Source: Lactifluus volemus
Taxonomy: Eukaryota; Basidiomycota; Agaricomycetes; Russulales; Russulaceae
Assembly: GCA_022376515.1 (NCBI GenBank)
Contig: WTXI01000002.1
Span: 1,488,001 to 1,552,000, forward strand
Length of the DNA stretch: 64,000 bases
Reading direction: 5' to 3'
This document shows, in pieces, positions 24,399 to 36,560 of the stretch (positions are counted from its first letter, which is position 1; every line of letters starts with the position of its first letter). A program made the translations under genes and the position numbers. The notes below the pieces were generated by a model that ran no database searches, was not told the DNA's origin, and saw only the letters and a program-made list of their open reading frames with translations.

Positions 24399-24426
24399 AA
24401 TTTACTTAAATCGACTTTTGACTGGG
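24399..24426 (-). repeat. Transposon right terminal inverted repeat
   Basis: Read on the minus strand it starts CCCAGTCAAAAGTCGATTT and matches the left end with one mismatch at base 7. Confidence 0.85.
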
Positions 24427-24433
24427 CCTGATC
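24427..24433. repeat. Target-site duplication, right copy (CCTGATC)
   Basis: Seven bases identical to 15931-15937, directly after the right terminal inverted repeat and nine bases before the tRNA-Asn gene. Confidence 0.8.
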
Positions 24434-24442
24434 TCCGACACA

Positions 24443-24537
24443 TGCCCCATGGCTGAGTTGGTTACAGCGTCCGACTGTTATCTGCGCTCCAGTGGAAAGT
24501 CATCGGAAGGTCGTGAGTTCGAGCCTCACTGGGGCAG
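24443..24537 (+). tRNA. trnN: tRNA-Asn (GUU), 21-nt intron
   Basis: The acceptor stem TGCCCCA/TGGGGCA, D arm GCTG...CAGC, anticodon stem TCCGA/TCGGA and T arm GTGAG-TTCGAGC-CTCAC all pair. The loop reads CTGTTA with anticodon GTT; the intron is at 24481-24501, in the usual place one base after the anticodon. A short T run (24542-24545) can end polymerase III transcription. The copy at 58950-59041 is identical outside the intron. The transposon ends 16 bp upstream. Confidence 0.92.
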
Positions 24538-24615
24538 TTCATTTTGCATTGTTTTAATTCGCCTCTATTCGAATTCGAAATTTAAGCCTCATTGGGGCAG
24601 CTCATTTTGCCATTG
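24521..24615 (+). repeat. Tandem duplication of the tRNA-Asn 3' end
   Basis: The stretch 24523-24551 (T arm, acceptor strand and trailer) recurs at 24586-24615 with three or four changes, 63 bp further on. No second full tRNA is present. Confidence 0.7.
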
Positions 24616-25189
24616 GTTAGACTGTGGTCACTAATCATGCACATGAATCACAGCCGACGTATTAGTTAGTCAACACTGTATTGCACGCTGTATAGGAACA
24701 GGTTGTACAGGAAAACGCAAGGCAGTATACGTATACACGTTATAACGGAATTGGCAGTGAGGGAGGGTAGGAATTTGGAACATCATATATAGATGCAGTT
24801 GAGGGAAAACACGTGCAGCTGAACCCATATGACACACAATGCACGGAATAAATATTAACGTAACACACCAAGCTGGACGTACAAACAACGAACGGCGAAG
24901 GTGAATTGTACGATCAAGTATGGGAAACATTGGATTGGTCGGAAAAAATCGTGAGATGAGTGAATGAATGAAATGTGAAAAGATGGTAAGATATATGCGA
25001 TGAATAGGATCACAGTTGATGATGCTGATTTGCAGGAGAGTGGCACGGGAGAATCCGGATTGCAAGGGATGATTGATGGGAGGGTCCGTTGATAAAAAAA
25101 AAAAAAAAGGGAATGGTGACGTTATGAAAGGGGGGCAGATTAAAGGGACAGGTCATCTAATTTGGGGCGATGTGACCACTACATGCATT
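24616..25189. other. Intergenic after tRNA-Asn
   Basis: No convincing gene. A run of 14 A lies near 25094. The minus-strand frame 24670-25065 lacks any recognisable feature. Confidence 0.4.
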
Positions 25190-25929
25190 TCAATGCATCG
25201 CGGGTCGAGCAGGTGTCATAGTGGGCATGAGCCCAACGAACTGCACTCGTGAAGGCGACGGAAACCGCGGAGGGGGAGTCGACGTGGCATTCGGTGGTGG
25301 CAGAATAAGAGGTTCCATCCGTTCTCTTGTAAGCGAGATTGTCTTGAGCCTACGGACCGGCCCAAGACCAGAAGCACGCATATATTCTGCAGATGCCAGT
25401 TGTGAGAGATCGGAATCCCAGGGATTTCCTGCCGTAATGACTGGGTCGTCGAGCGCGGATATCCAGGGAAGTGAATCAAAGTTGATGACACGGGGCGCAA
25501 TGATGGCTTCTGGGCGAATATTGTGCCGCCGCCGACGAGGGGTACGAGGGGGACAACCTACTTGTCGTTTGATGGAGCTACAAGGTGTCGGGGACTGAGA
25601 TGTCTATAAGATGCCGAAAAAGGGGGCAGATCAGTAAGAGTAATCGTATAGATTGGAGAGGTAAGATCGAACCAAAGGACGCTTGGTACGGTGATGGATG
25701 CGAACCGGGGACATGAGGCGAGGAAGCTGAGCATTCTTTGGAGCGGGTGTGTGGCACTGTTAGGAATAGATGTGAGTGAGACCTCGGATAACGAATTCAA
25801 GGACAAAGAATGGCTGACGATGAATGGATCATGGAGATTAATGGGTAGCGCAGGGGTTGATGAGTCAATAATTGTCGGTTGCGGGTGTAAACGGCGAGGC
25901 TGGGGGGCGATAATGGGAATTGGGGGCAT
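25190..25929 (-). CDS. Hypothetical Ser/Pro-rich protein
   Basis: Exons 25929-25690 and 25603-25190 join in frame to 217 residues (intron 25604-25689, GT-AG). The middle contains RRRRHNIRPEAIIAPRVINF, DPVITAGNPWDSDLSQLAS and GLGPVRRLKTISLTRERMEP, which look like short conserved motifs in a disordered protein. I do not recognise the family. The first exon is Pro/Ser/Leu-rich and the start is the first ATG of the open frame, so an upstream exon is possible. It is downstream of the tRNA and convergent with it. Confidence 0.45.
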
Positions 25930-26821
25930 TGTGGATCGTAGGTGGATGAGAGAATTGTCGATGTGATTGCTAAGAGAAGTGAGTTGACGGAGTGGAAGAT
26001 TGTAAGTGGGCGTGTGGCGTCGGAAAGAAAAAGGTAGGAAAGGAGGGACTGTAGTTATATGGAGAGGGAACGGACAATGGGGGAAGAGTAAAGAAACCGC
26101 GTGTCAAAAAGCGGGGCACGTTGCCGCCGCCTGCTTTTGATGACAAATCATAACGAATTTAGCGAACAAAGGCGGCGCTCTGAGCCTCGTTTTACAGCGT
26201 CGCCCGAGTAACCCAATTATGTCCCTGCCCCTTCTTTGGATCAGATCTGTCCATGACTCCTTTGATGGTTGCTCGCTTCAGTCCATAAGGGGATACTCCC
26301 GGCCAAATTCGGAGAAAATAATAATTTTGTGCCGAAGACGAAACACGAGGATCGCACGCGGACCTGGCTGTACTTAGCCATCGAGCATAAATCACGTTCG
26401 TGGCGGAGAAGACGTGGCTGGCACCTGGTGCATTCGAACGTTGTCAAATGAACGTGTACCATTAATGAGAGGCAGTAGAGGGGAAGTCATTCTTCTTCCG
26501 TCACGGCGTATACCCCTCCACCCCTCCCAATGCAGTCCGTGTTATATCCTCCGGACACCAGTGAAGGTCCCCTGAGCAGCCACGGCTATAACAGGGTTCA
26601 CGGTATCCATCATCTATCAATTCACAGTTATGTGAGACAGCGCTCAGTGCCTCATGCAAGCCTCATGGATGGACAGCCACGGGAAAAGAAAAATGCGGGT
26701 AGTTAGATGATGATGTAGTAGACCAAATATGGAGGGAAATGGATGTGAACGCATAGTACACAGGGGCCTTGACAGCCAATTTTATTACAGAACCATTTCC
26801 AGTAGCAAAGTCCGTGTAGTT
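25930..26821. other. Intergenic between hypothetical gene and HSP90 3' end
   Basis: About 890 bp without a supported gene. Short frames at 26192-26462 are shadows of each other and show no domains. Confidence 0.4.
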
Positions 26822-29344
26822 CTAGTCGATCTCCTCCATCGCAGACGAAACAGCTTCCGTTGCCGCGGGTGCCACCTCCTCGACAGCAGTTGCTGGCTCC
26901 TCATCTTCTTCGTCAACATCAAGACCAAGTCTGAAATAGATCGGGAAACTCTTAATCGCAACTCGACACGGGGGGAATACAGGTACTTACGAGATCATGC
27001 GATGAATTCGCTTTGCGAAGGATGTCGGCTCTTCAAGCGAGAAGCCAGACGTGAGAAGGGCCGTTTCGAACAGGAGATAGGTCAAATCCCTGACAGATTT
27101 GTCTGCCTTATCCTCCGAGACCTTACGCCTGAGCTCCTTAACAATTGGGTGCTTGGGATTGAGCTCGAGTGTCTTCTTCGATGCCATGTAGGACGACATC
27201 GACGTATCACGGAGAGCCTGAGCCTTCATAATCCGTTCCTATATACGACAGAGGTATGAGCTCTCGACGAACAGTCAAGGCGATGAAAAAAATTCACCAT
27301 ATTCGATGACCAACCAAATTGGCCAGTAACGAGGACGCAGGGGGAGTCGGAGATACGGTTCGACACAACCACCTTCTCGACCTTGTCGCCAAGTGCATCC
27401 TTGATAACTTTACAAAGGTCTTCGTAGGACTTAGCCTCTTCCTCGCGTGCCTTCTTCTCATCGTCTGTCTCCTCGAGCTCAAGACCTTCTTTCGAGACCG
27501 ACTCGAGTTTGTGACCATCGAACTCCTTCAATTGCGACATGGCATACTCGTCAATGGGATCCACTAGAAGCAGAACTTCGAAACCCCTCTTCCCGAGGAC
27601 TTCCAGGAATGGAGAGTCCTTGATGGCGGCAAGGGATTCACCCGTGAGGTAATAGATCGCCTTCTGTCCCGAGGGCATGCGTGTTATGTAGTCTGAAGAT
27701 TGACATCAGCAAGAAGTGTAGTTGTGCGCGACATAAGGCACACCTTTAAGAGTGGTCAACTCGTCAACGGCCTTTGTCGAATGGAAACGCAGGAACTCGG
27801 CAAGCTTGCTACGGTTCTGAGCATCCTCATGAATACCAAGCTTGAGGTTCTTGCCGAACGCCTCGTAGAACTTCTGGAAGTTGTCTTTGTCTTCTGCAAT
27901 TTCCGAGAACAGATCCATACACTTCTTGACGATGTGCTTGCGAATGACTTTAAGGATTTTGTTCTGCTGAAGGGTCTCGCGTGAAATGTTGAGCGGTAAA
28001 TCCTCCGAGTCAACAATGCCCTTCACGAAGTTAAGGTATTCAGGAATGAGGTCCTCGCAGTCGTCCATGATGAACACTCTGCGGACGTAGAGTTTGATGT
28101 TGTTGCGCTTCTTCTTGCTCTCAAACAAGTCAAAAGGCGCACTATAGGGCCAGGTCAAACGCATGCTGACAAGCAACAGAGGCAACATACCGCTTCGGGA
28201 CATAGAGGATAGCTTTGAATTCGAGCTGACCTTCGACGGAAAAATGCTTGACAGCAAGGTGGTCCTCCCAGTCATTAGTGAGCGACTTGTAGAAGGACCC
28301 ATACTCCTCTGGCGTGATATCGCTCGGATTACGTGTCCAGATGGGTTTTGTTTTGTTGAGTTCCTCATTAACCTTGGTCTGCTCCTTAACTTTCTTCTTC
28401 TTCTTGTCTTTCTCTTTCTCTTTGGCCTCGTCCTCATCCTCGACCTCCTCGACCTTGGACTTGCCCTCTTCCTCTTCCTCCTCCTTCTCCTTGGCCTCTT
28501 CCTCTTCCTCCTCATCCTCAACCTCCTGCAAAGCCTGATCAGAACGAATGAACTGACAATGGCAAGGATGACCCAACCTTTTCTACCTCCTTGGTAACGA
28601 CGAGCTGAATGGGATAGGAGATGAACTCGGAGTGCTTCTTGACGACATCCTTGATACGTTTCTCCTCAAGGTATTCTGTCTGATCTTCCTTGAGGTAGAG
28701 GCGAACCTCGGTGCCCCGACCGAGAGGTGGGTTCACAGTGTCGGGGGTAATAGTGAAGGTACCGCCTGCAGCCGATTCCCAGATGTATTGCTCATCGTCG
28801 TTGTGCTTCGAGATGACTTGAACGCGCTCCGCAACGAGGTAACCAGAATAGAAACCGACACCGAACTGGCCAATCATGGAAATGTCGGCACCGGAACTGA
28901 GTGCCTCCATAAAGCCCTGCAACGACACGTAAGGAAACGATATCCGACAAGGGTACTGTGCATATGTTACCTTCGTCCCAGACTTGGCAATGGTACCAAG
29001 GTTATTGACCATGTCGGCCTTGGTCATACCGATGCCACTATCACGGATGCAGAGGGCCTTATTATCTTTGTCAGGAGTTATACGAATATAGAGCTCCTTC
29101 TCCGAATCAAGAACGGAGGGGTCGGTGAGAGAAGAGTAACGAATTTTGTCGAGAGCATCAGAGCCATTGGAGATGAGTTCACGAAGGAAGATTTCTTTGT
29201 TGGAGTAGAAAGTGTCTGTTCACGAGTCTTGTCAACGACGCGTCGATAATCGGGGAAAGATAAAGGAGACGTACTGATGATCAGGTCGAGCAACTGAGAT
29301 ATCTCGGCCTGGAAGCCAAAGCTTTCTGATTCGGGTGGAGACAT
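26822..29344 (-). CDS. HSP90: Cytosolic molecular chaperone HSP90
   Basis: ATP-dependent chaperone for kinases and receptors. Eight exons (29344-29275, 29215-28971, 28916-28578, 28525-28191, 28141-27744, 27692-27298, 27238-26991, 26930-26822) give 712 residues. The GHKL ATPase domain has [26 protein letters not shown] and [15 protein letters not shown]; a Glu/Lys-rich linker follows, then the middle domain ([33 protein letters not shown]) and the C-terminal dimer domain. The last residues are MEEID, a close match to the MEEVD TPR-binding tail of cytosolic HSP90. An alternative acceptor in the linker would add three residues. Heat-shock elements lie upstream at 29433-29445 and 29485-29497. Confidence 0.96.
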
Positions 29345-29432
29345 TTTCTCTTGGCACGATGAGGAAGCAAAAGGAGAGCTGGTCGACGAGGAGTTGAAAG
29401 GGTCGTCTTAATTTAAACCCATCGAATTTTTG

Positions 29433-29445
29433 TTCTCGAACTTTC
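29433..29445. promoter_or_regulatory. Heat-shock element, HSP90 promoter
   Basis: TTCTCGAACTTTC, three alternating TTC/GAA units with exact 5-bp phasing, the canonical heat-shock factor site. It is about 90 bp upstream of the HSP90 start codon. Confidence 0.8.
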
Positions 29446-29477
29446 GACGACCCTCTTGCTATTATTCCCACGCTCGA

Positions 29478-29497
29478 GAAGACCTTCGAGAACCTTC
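29478..29497. promoter_or_regulatory. Heat-shock element, HSP90 promoter
   Basis: TTCGAGAACCTTC at 29485-29497 is a perfect three-unit site; an extra GAA at 29478-29480 lies nearby but slightly out of phase. Confidence 0.8.
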
Positions 29498-29532
29498 CTA
29501 ATTTTACTAAATCTAACCTATATACCACTACA

Positions 29533-32479
29533 CTACACTCCTCGCAGTACTGCGCTTGTCATTACAGGACTTCGCGAAGGTTCGCTTAACAGTCCTGAGT
29601 GTCCCCTTACTTGCGCCCGCAGCATCTCGACCATCGCCTTGAGCTCTTCTATCTCATCTTTCAGTTCCACATTTTCTTCCTGTAGTTTCGTTTTTTCCTC
29701 CCTCAGTCTCGCAAGCTCGTTTGAAAAAGATGTCCTCGGCGTCTTCGGTGACACTTTGCTGGGAATCAGCTTGAGTTTCGCCTCCAATGTTTGAATCTGC
29801 CGCCGTGACGCCCTGATATGCGCAGGTGTATTCTCAGCGCTATCCTACGCATCAACATATGAGACGCTCTTACCGCGCTTGTTCCTCCATTTCGCTATGA
29901 GTCTTTTCATAAGCTTCCAGCCGTAGTTCCATCTTCTGGTACTTGCTGAGCATCACTTTCATCAATTCCTTCTGTTCCTTGAATTTCTGAATGTCCTCAT
30001 CCCTGGTATCTCCCTTAATAAAATGAACGAGGAGGACGGGAATTTCCTCAACTCACCATAGATTTTGCATCGCTGTGTGTTGCTCGATCCGCCGTTCGTA
30101 GTCCTTCAATCGGGCAACCTTATGTTCCGTCTCTTTGATAGAAGTCTTCAACTGCAACTCTCGCCGTTCTGCCTCTGCCAGTAGATTTCCCTGAGCCTCG
30201 AATTGCGCCTGTATGTAGATCGCCATAAGTGATTTTCGATACCACCAGTAAGAAAGTACGAACCCGAAGTTCTTTCTCCGCCAAGCGCAACGCCGCAGTT
30301 TCTGACATCCAATTCCGTTTCTGGTCTCTCAGATCTTGCAATTTTCGGCTCAATTCAGCGTTCCAATCCGCGTATTTCTTCTTCGTCATCTCCGTCTGCT
30401 CGGTGTGCTCTTTGAGCTTTCGCTGTAAGTCGCTGATCAGCGCTCTGTTTTCGCGCAACTTGTTGTGCTACGTATGCGTGATGAGTATGCGAATGAAAAG
30501 GATGGGGAAAGCACTCACCAGATTCTGTCTCTCCACCTCTGCGTTGCGGTTCATAATCCTCTGCTCAAAAAGCCTCCCGATCTGTCTCACGTTCTCTCTT
30601 GCAAGCCATAACTCAAAGTTCAGCTCGTTCCGTAGTAGCAGCACCTCACGCTGGAGCGCTGCAATCGCCTGTACCACGCTGCCTTCTGGCTCGGGCTTTC
30701 CTGAGCTCCGCGGTGTAGTCTCAGACTGGAACAGCGCGTATGGCCAGATGGGTGTCGGATCGACGATATCGACCTCCAGGTGCGACTTGAGCGCAATAGA
30801 TGTGTTGACCATATCTTGGAGCGACACGCGTGGTTTACCGCATATCTCGACAGTCTGCATCGGGGGAGTCGAGTTCGAGTCTATTGTTCCCAAACCGGTG
30901 TCACTAGTATCGAGCAACAACGGCGGCGGAGCTGTAACGTTCTCCTTCGTATCCGTTGAGGTAGCCATCTCCGACGCTGTACTACCTTGAGATGCCAGAT
31001 GCGAATTTCGAACCTCGAGCAGTAAGCTTTCTGCGACAACCCTAGCCGTGTCATACTGCTCAAAGAATACGGGATTGTTCATCTCAGCTTCCGCATTGTT
31101 CCAGATCAGTTGCGGGTGAGTGACGTGCTGCCTGAGCAGGAGCTGACCGCAAGCAATTTGTCAGTCGAACGTAGCGCCGCACTCAATCGATACGATATAC
31201 CTCGGTTTTGGTTTTGACTAGTTCGTGATCTATCGCGTCCTCCCAATCTACAGCATAGGGCCTTTCTACGTGCCTCTCGTTGAGGTATCCAACAGGGTCG
31301 CGCAGAAATGCGATGAGATTGCACGGAAAGAGGTAATACAGGAAAGTGAAGTATCGCTGGGGGGATGGCGCGGGTGCTGCCGTCGAATCGAATGACAATT
31401 CAAGGCGTTCCCATAGTAGATCTGGGTTCGCGTCCAGAGAACGGCTACCCTCAGTGGCCTGCATCGGGTGATCGCCCTCAGTGGTGCCATGTTCCTCGCC
31501 AGACGCAATATTTTCTGGAATGGGTGAGTGCGCAGGGGTTGGTGGTTCGCGTTCGCGCCAACAGAGGATGCGTGCAAGGATTGCAAAGAGCTGGGGAAGT
31601 GTGCGTTTAAGAGTAGAGTGGTCCTTGGCTGCGAAGATAGGCAATAATTTAGTGAGCATCGTGAGATTAATCGTGCAGGCGGTGGTGGAGTTGTCTACCA
31701 AGAGCGAGGTGAGGATAGAAGACATGAGAGGGTGTGCCGACAGTACGCATGCATGCTGTTCGAAGAGTGGCTCTGTGGTGTAGCGATTCAGGAGACCAAT
31801 CAGCTGCAGGCGCGAGGAGGGCGACGCAAAGCAGTGAAAAACCTGTATTAAGAATGCCTGCAAAACGTCACATTGAAAGCATGCTGTAACGGAATCAAGG
31901 GCGTACCTCGGGCTGGTCTATACCAAAGACGACGAGGATGTCCTCGAGGTTTTCTTTCCATATGTTCCGCTGATCCCGCTGATCCTTCGGCAGGTCCACC
32001 CACTCAAGTACATCTTCAGCAGAGGCTTCGTTGACAGCGTCCAAAAGGTAAAGATCCAATATCCGCCTTCTAAATTCTCCCTGTATTTCCGGATACCTAT
32101 TATCGGGCTTTTCTAGAGCGACGATGACAAGGTCCTTCGCTAGGGTAATTGCTTTGTGTGACAATCTGGGTTCGCGCAAAGCGGGCCGTAGCACGAGATC
32201 AAACCAAGTAGAGATGAGAGATGTTGAAGAAAGGGCTGGTTCAAGGTGACGCAGGACGGAAAGGAGGGCCTCCGTCTGTGCGCATTCCTTGAGGTCAAGG
32301 GTATCACGGATCGCTTGCAGTTCATTCTCGAGGTTGTGGATTGAAACTTCGGCCTCATCTGATGAGTTACAGTCTGACACGAAGTTATCGACTAGAGCAT
32401 AAACTTCTTGGGCTGACAGAGCCTGAGGGGATGCCTCGAGATAGAGGCGTAGCTGACGGGAGAGGTCTGTCATTGACAT
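29533..32479 (-). CDS. TSC1: Hamartin homologue TSC1
   Basis: Partner of tuberin in the complex that inhibits Rheb and TOR. Seven exons (32479-31907, 31857-31201, 31142-30519, 30467-30264, 30208-30057, 30002-29874, 29812-29533) join to 872 residues without a break. The N-terminal half is helical (hamartin domain), with PQRYFTFLYYLFPCNLIAFL and a segment LLRQHVTHPQLIWNNAEAEM. The C-terminal third is coiled coil (LISDLQRKLKEHTEQTEMTKKK, ARLREEKTKLQEENVELKDE). Order and length fit fungal Tsc1. The stop is only 188 bp from the HSP90 start, so the HSP90 promoter overlaps its 3' end. Confidence 0.85.
29571..29583. promoter_or_regulatory. Heat-shock element inside TSC1 coding end
   Basis: TTCGCGAAGGTTC is a perfect three-unit site. 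It lies within the last TSC1 exon (encoding SEPSRS), 227 bp upstream of the HSP90 start. Confidence 0.55.
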
Positions 32480-32617
32480 ATTGACATTGTGTGAACAGTG
32501 GCTTAACGCTCTTAGATAGCCCGGCTGTACTCCGAGTCGGCATCGCGTGATACGATCGTATTACTTGGTACATAAAAACACCTTAGGCATAACAAATCTC
32601 AATCATCTGTCCTGTAA

Positions 32618-35162
32618 TCAATCGTTTTTCCCTGTCGCTCGTAACCTTTGCAAGTCAGCGTACGACCCACGCTGGCCCTGGAAAGACGTTCCCTCAGATT
32701 GTGGAACTTTCAATAAATCATCGTAATCTCCCGCATCTTCATCATCAGAGCCTTGCCGAGAGGTAGCTCGACTGACCTCACGGCTCGTCTCAGCACTGTA
32801 ACTCCAACCAAAGAGGCGTTCATCAAGCCAGGTCTTACAACAGAATGAGCCTCATTATGCGTCATACGAACACCACGGACACGTACCATTGGATGTGAAA
32901 GAAGGTTGCCTTGCGCATCCACAGCGCCGACACCACTCTTTCGCCGCCACAGCCCAAGCTTACCAGAGGATGGGGGCACACTCGCAGATGGGACAACAAC
33001 GCGGTTCTATCAATGAATAATAAGTATTCCACTTGCCTCTGAACTACGCCGAGCAAATACCTTGTCAAAATCTTCCCAAATTTGGGGACCGAATTCATCA
33101 ATAGCTTCGCCAAGTTCCTTCGCTAGCTCTTGTCGCATTCGCTTCAGGCGTTCCAGATATCGATTCTTTCCAGGGACGAGGGCAATAATAAGAGGGCCTA
33201 GAGACCTAGCAAGCAATTAAGCTAGCTGATGGGGCTTTGGACAATACCCGACCAACTTGAGCACGTCCACACCCGCTTCGCCAAACTTGAGAGCTGCATA
33301 ACCAATGCATGGGAGCGCCAATAATGTGATGAACGGTGTCCAGATGATCCAATTTAAGGACGCATCTGCCTCGACAGCAACAATAGTTGCTACGAATGCG
33401 TAGAACATATATAAGGCCGGTATCATGACGAGTGAAATCAGCACTTTCCACGTTGCGAGTACGTCTCTTCCCGCAATCTTCACGGCTGACGCAGCAAGAG
33501 CCTCTGGATGTACATAAGTATAAGAGACATGCAAGGGTCAAGATCCTATGGCAATACCTTTGGCCTTTATTTTTGATACAATAGATGCTGTGATAAAGAT
33601 TGGCGCATGCAGAACCACTCCTGGCAATGAAAAAACTGTCCAAACCAGCAGAAGACAGATGCGATAAAGGAAGAGTCCAAATGTCTTCCAGCTAACTGTT
33701 TGAGCTCGGGGGACCTGGCTCAAAGTCAATGATAGAAGCTGAGGAATAAGGCTTGTATTGACAGTACCTGATGATCCCGCAAGCCTAAATCCCGGAGCAA
33801 ACGGTTATACTTTAGGACCTTTTCACGCAACGCTTGGACGCGAGGTTTATCCTTAAAACAGCTGTATGCAAGTAGAAAGCGCTTGTTTAGCTCGACAACC
33901 TGACCAAGGGTGAGGTGCTGTCCTGGGGGTTGGTAGAGTCTTCGTGCGGCTTGAATGAGCTGCAGAGAAATCAACGCGCATGAACAGATCTCCAAGATGC
34001 AACGCACCATAAGAGTATCATAATCGGGTGCGCGCACCGTCACGGCCTTGAGGGAGTTATAAACCTGGTCCAGAAGCTGGGACACTGCTTGTCGCTTTTC
34101 TGAGCCTCCGTTTTTGAACTTTTCGACTAGCTCCGACGCAATATCCAAAGGAGGGCCAAACTCGATAACTGCACGCGACCGGAAGCGGTGGGCATGAAAA
34201 TAAGATAGTCCAACCGGTACAATTTTCACTTTCACGTTGGGGTTGCCTGCCATTGCACCTAATGCCATCACTGCAAAGCCGGCCTTAAAGGGAAGAAGAT
34301 CTGGTCGGTCGTGGCTGCCGCCTACGACGAGATTAAGCTTTTCAGTATGCCACGTTCCGGGGCAAACACATGCCTTCAGGATAGATCGCGATGCAACCAC
34401 CTTCTTGCAATTGCTGGTAGACATGGCGATACATCTCGTTCTGATCAATATACGGGAGCGACTTGAAACTTAGGCCATTTATGCCTTGTGACTTTGCCTC
34501 CTCCACCTTCTCTCGAATAAATGTCGTGGTTTCCTCTGTTTCGTTGCGGAATTCGCTTTTGATTCTGAGTTGGGTGTCCGAGATAATCTCTGTCACTTCA
34601 GCGGTAGAAGAGTTGACAACCTTTGATAACATGATTTGCATTTTCGGCTTAAACTCCTCAAGGAACTTAGTGCCTTGGCCAAGAACAAGGCAAGGGTCGT
34701 CTGGGGACAGATACACCTTTCCCGTCCCTGCTTTAGCAGAGTCCGCAGCACGTGCGACGGGAACTGACAGAACGTCAATAGGCGGAAAACTGTGGTTGTG
34801 GGATGCATGCGCACTACTCGACAGAGATTTGGCGAGAGATCCTATGACCCTGCGGTGCATGCTTTTTTCAGCAACCAAGAAAGCGGGGCGTCTGCCTGAC
34901 TCGCGGTAGACTTGCAATGCAAGCAAAAGGTCGAGAAACTGCAGGACTCGATCGTATGAATAGAACTTGTCGTTTATTAAGAATTAAGAGGAAGACCCAC
35001 TTGGTTACTATGAGGAGCGCCAACGAATATTACAGGACCATCTCGCGGGATGTTGAATGAACCACGCGGGCGAACTTCGCGGAAGAATACATTGATAATG
35101 CCACGGAAAAGAAGGAGTGCAAGGTCGTATGCAAAGTTCGAACCGGCGTCACTACCTGACAT
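32618..35162 (-). CDS. Glycerol-3-phosphate O-acyltransferase (SCT1/GPT2 type)
   Basis: ER enzyme for the first acylation of glycerolipid synthesis. Nine exons give 707 residues, with introns 34939-35000, 34322-34373 (GC-AG), 33960-34007, 33715-33767, 33504-33557, 33206-33256, 33007-33060 and 32834-32880. The acyltransferase motifs are H-x4-D as APHSNQFLD, the IAIYPEGGSHDRPDLLPFKAG block and VKIVPVGLSYFHAHRFRSRA. Membrane segments follow (LFLYRICLLLVWTVFSL, VLISLVMIPALYMFYAFVATI, FITLLALPCIGYAAL). The C-terminus carries TWLDERLFGW and an acidic DDEDAGDYDDLL stretch. The ATG at 35162 was chosen because the earlier in-frame codons lack an ATG. Confidence 0.9.
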
Positions 35163-36433
<1,271 letters not shown>

Positions 36434-36560
36434 TCTTATACTTGTAAAAAAATATTCCATAGGACCCCACCACTTTTATAACAGGCCCTCATACGTTGCA
36501 TCGTCCGCTCGCCTGTCTGAGGTATGCAGTAAACATACGTCCTACGTTCAAACTTGCAGT

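Larger units (their letters stand above)
15938..24426 (+). mobile_element. 8.5 kb DNA transposon, Plavaka/Tnp2 (CACTA-related) type
   Basis: The element is bounded by terminal inverted repeats of 28 bp that begin CCCAGTG on the left and CCCAGTC (reverse strand) on the right and differ only at base 7. A 7-bp direct repeat CCTGATC flanks it at 15931-15937 and 24427-24433, as expected for a target-site duplication. Inside are subterminal tandem repeats at both ends, a transposase gene, a protein with zinc-ligand-like repeats and a third multi-exon gene, all on the plus strand. Two related GC-rich intergenic modules separate the genes. Perfect target duplication and near-identical ends suggest a recent insertion. 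The transposase family assignment rests on protein motifs; the ends are not the classic CACTA sequence. Confidence 0.88.

Noticed and set aside
15938..24426. Reading the element as a retrotransposon
   Set aside because: No long terminal repeats and no reverse transcriptase or integrase motifs; the ends are inverted, not direct, repeats.
27706..28521. 271-codon Arg/Lys-rich frame on the minus strand
   Set aside because: It merges an alternative frame of the HSP90 linker with the HSP90 middle domain; the spliced HSP90 model explains it.
28163..28597. 144-codon plus-strand frame rich in Leu/Phe, like a membrane protein
   Set aside because: It is the complement of the HSP90 acidic Glu/Lys linker; GAG/AAG codons read backwards give Leu/Phe.
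30229..30990. 253-codon plus-strand frame
   Set aside because: Complement of TSC1 exons 3 and 4, which join cleanly and show family features.
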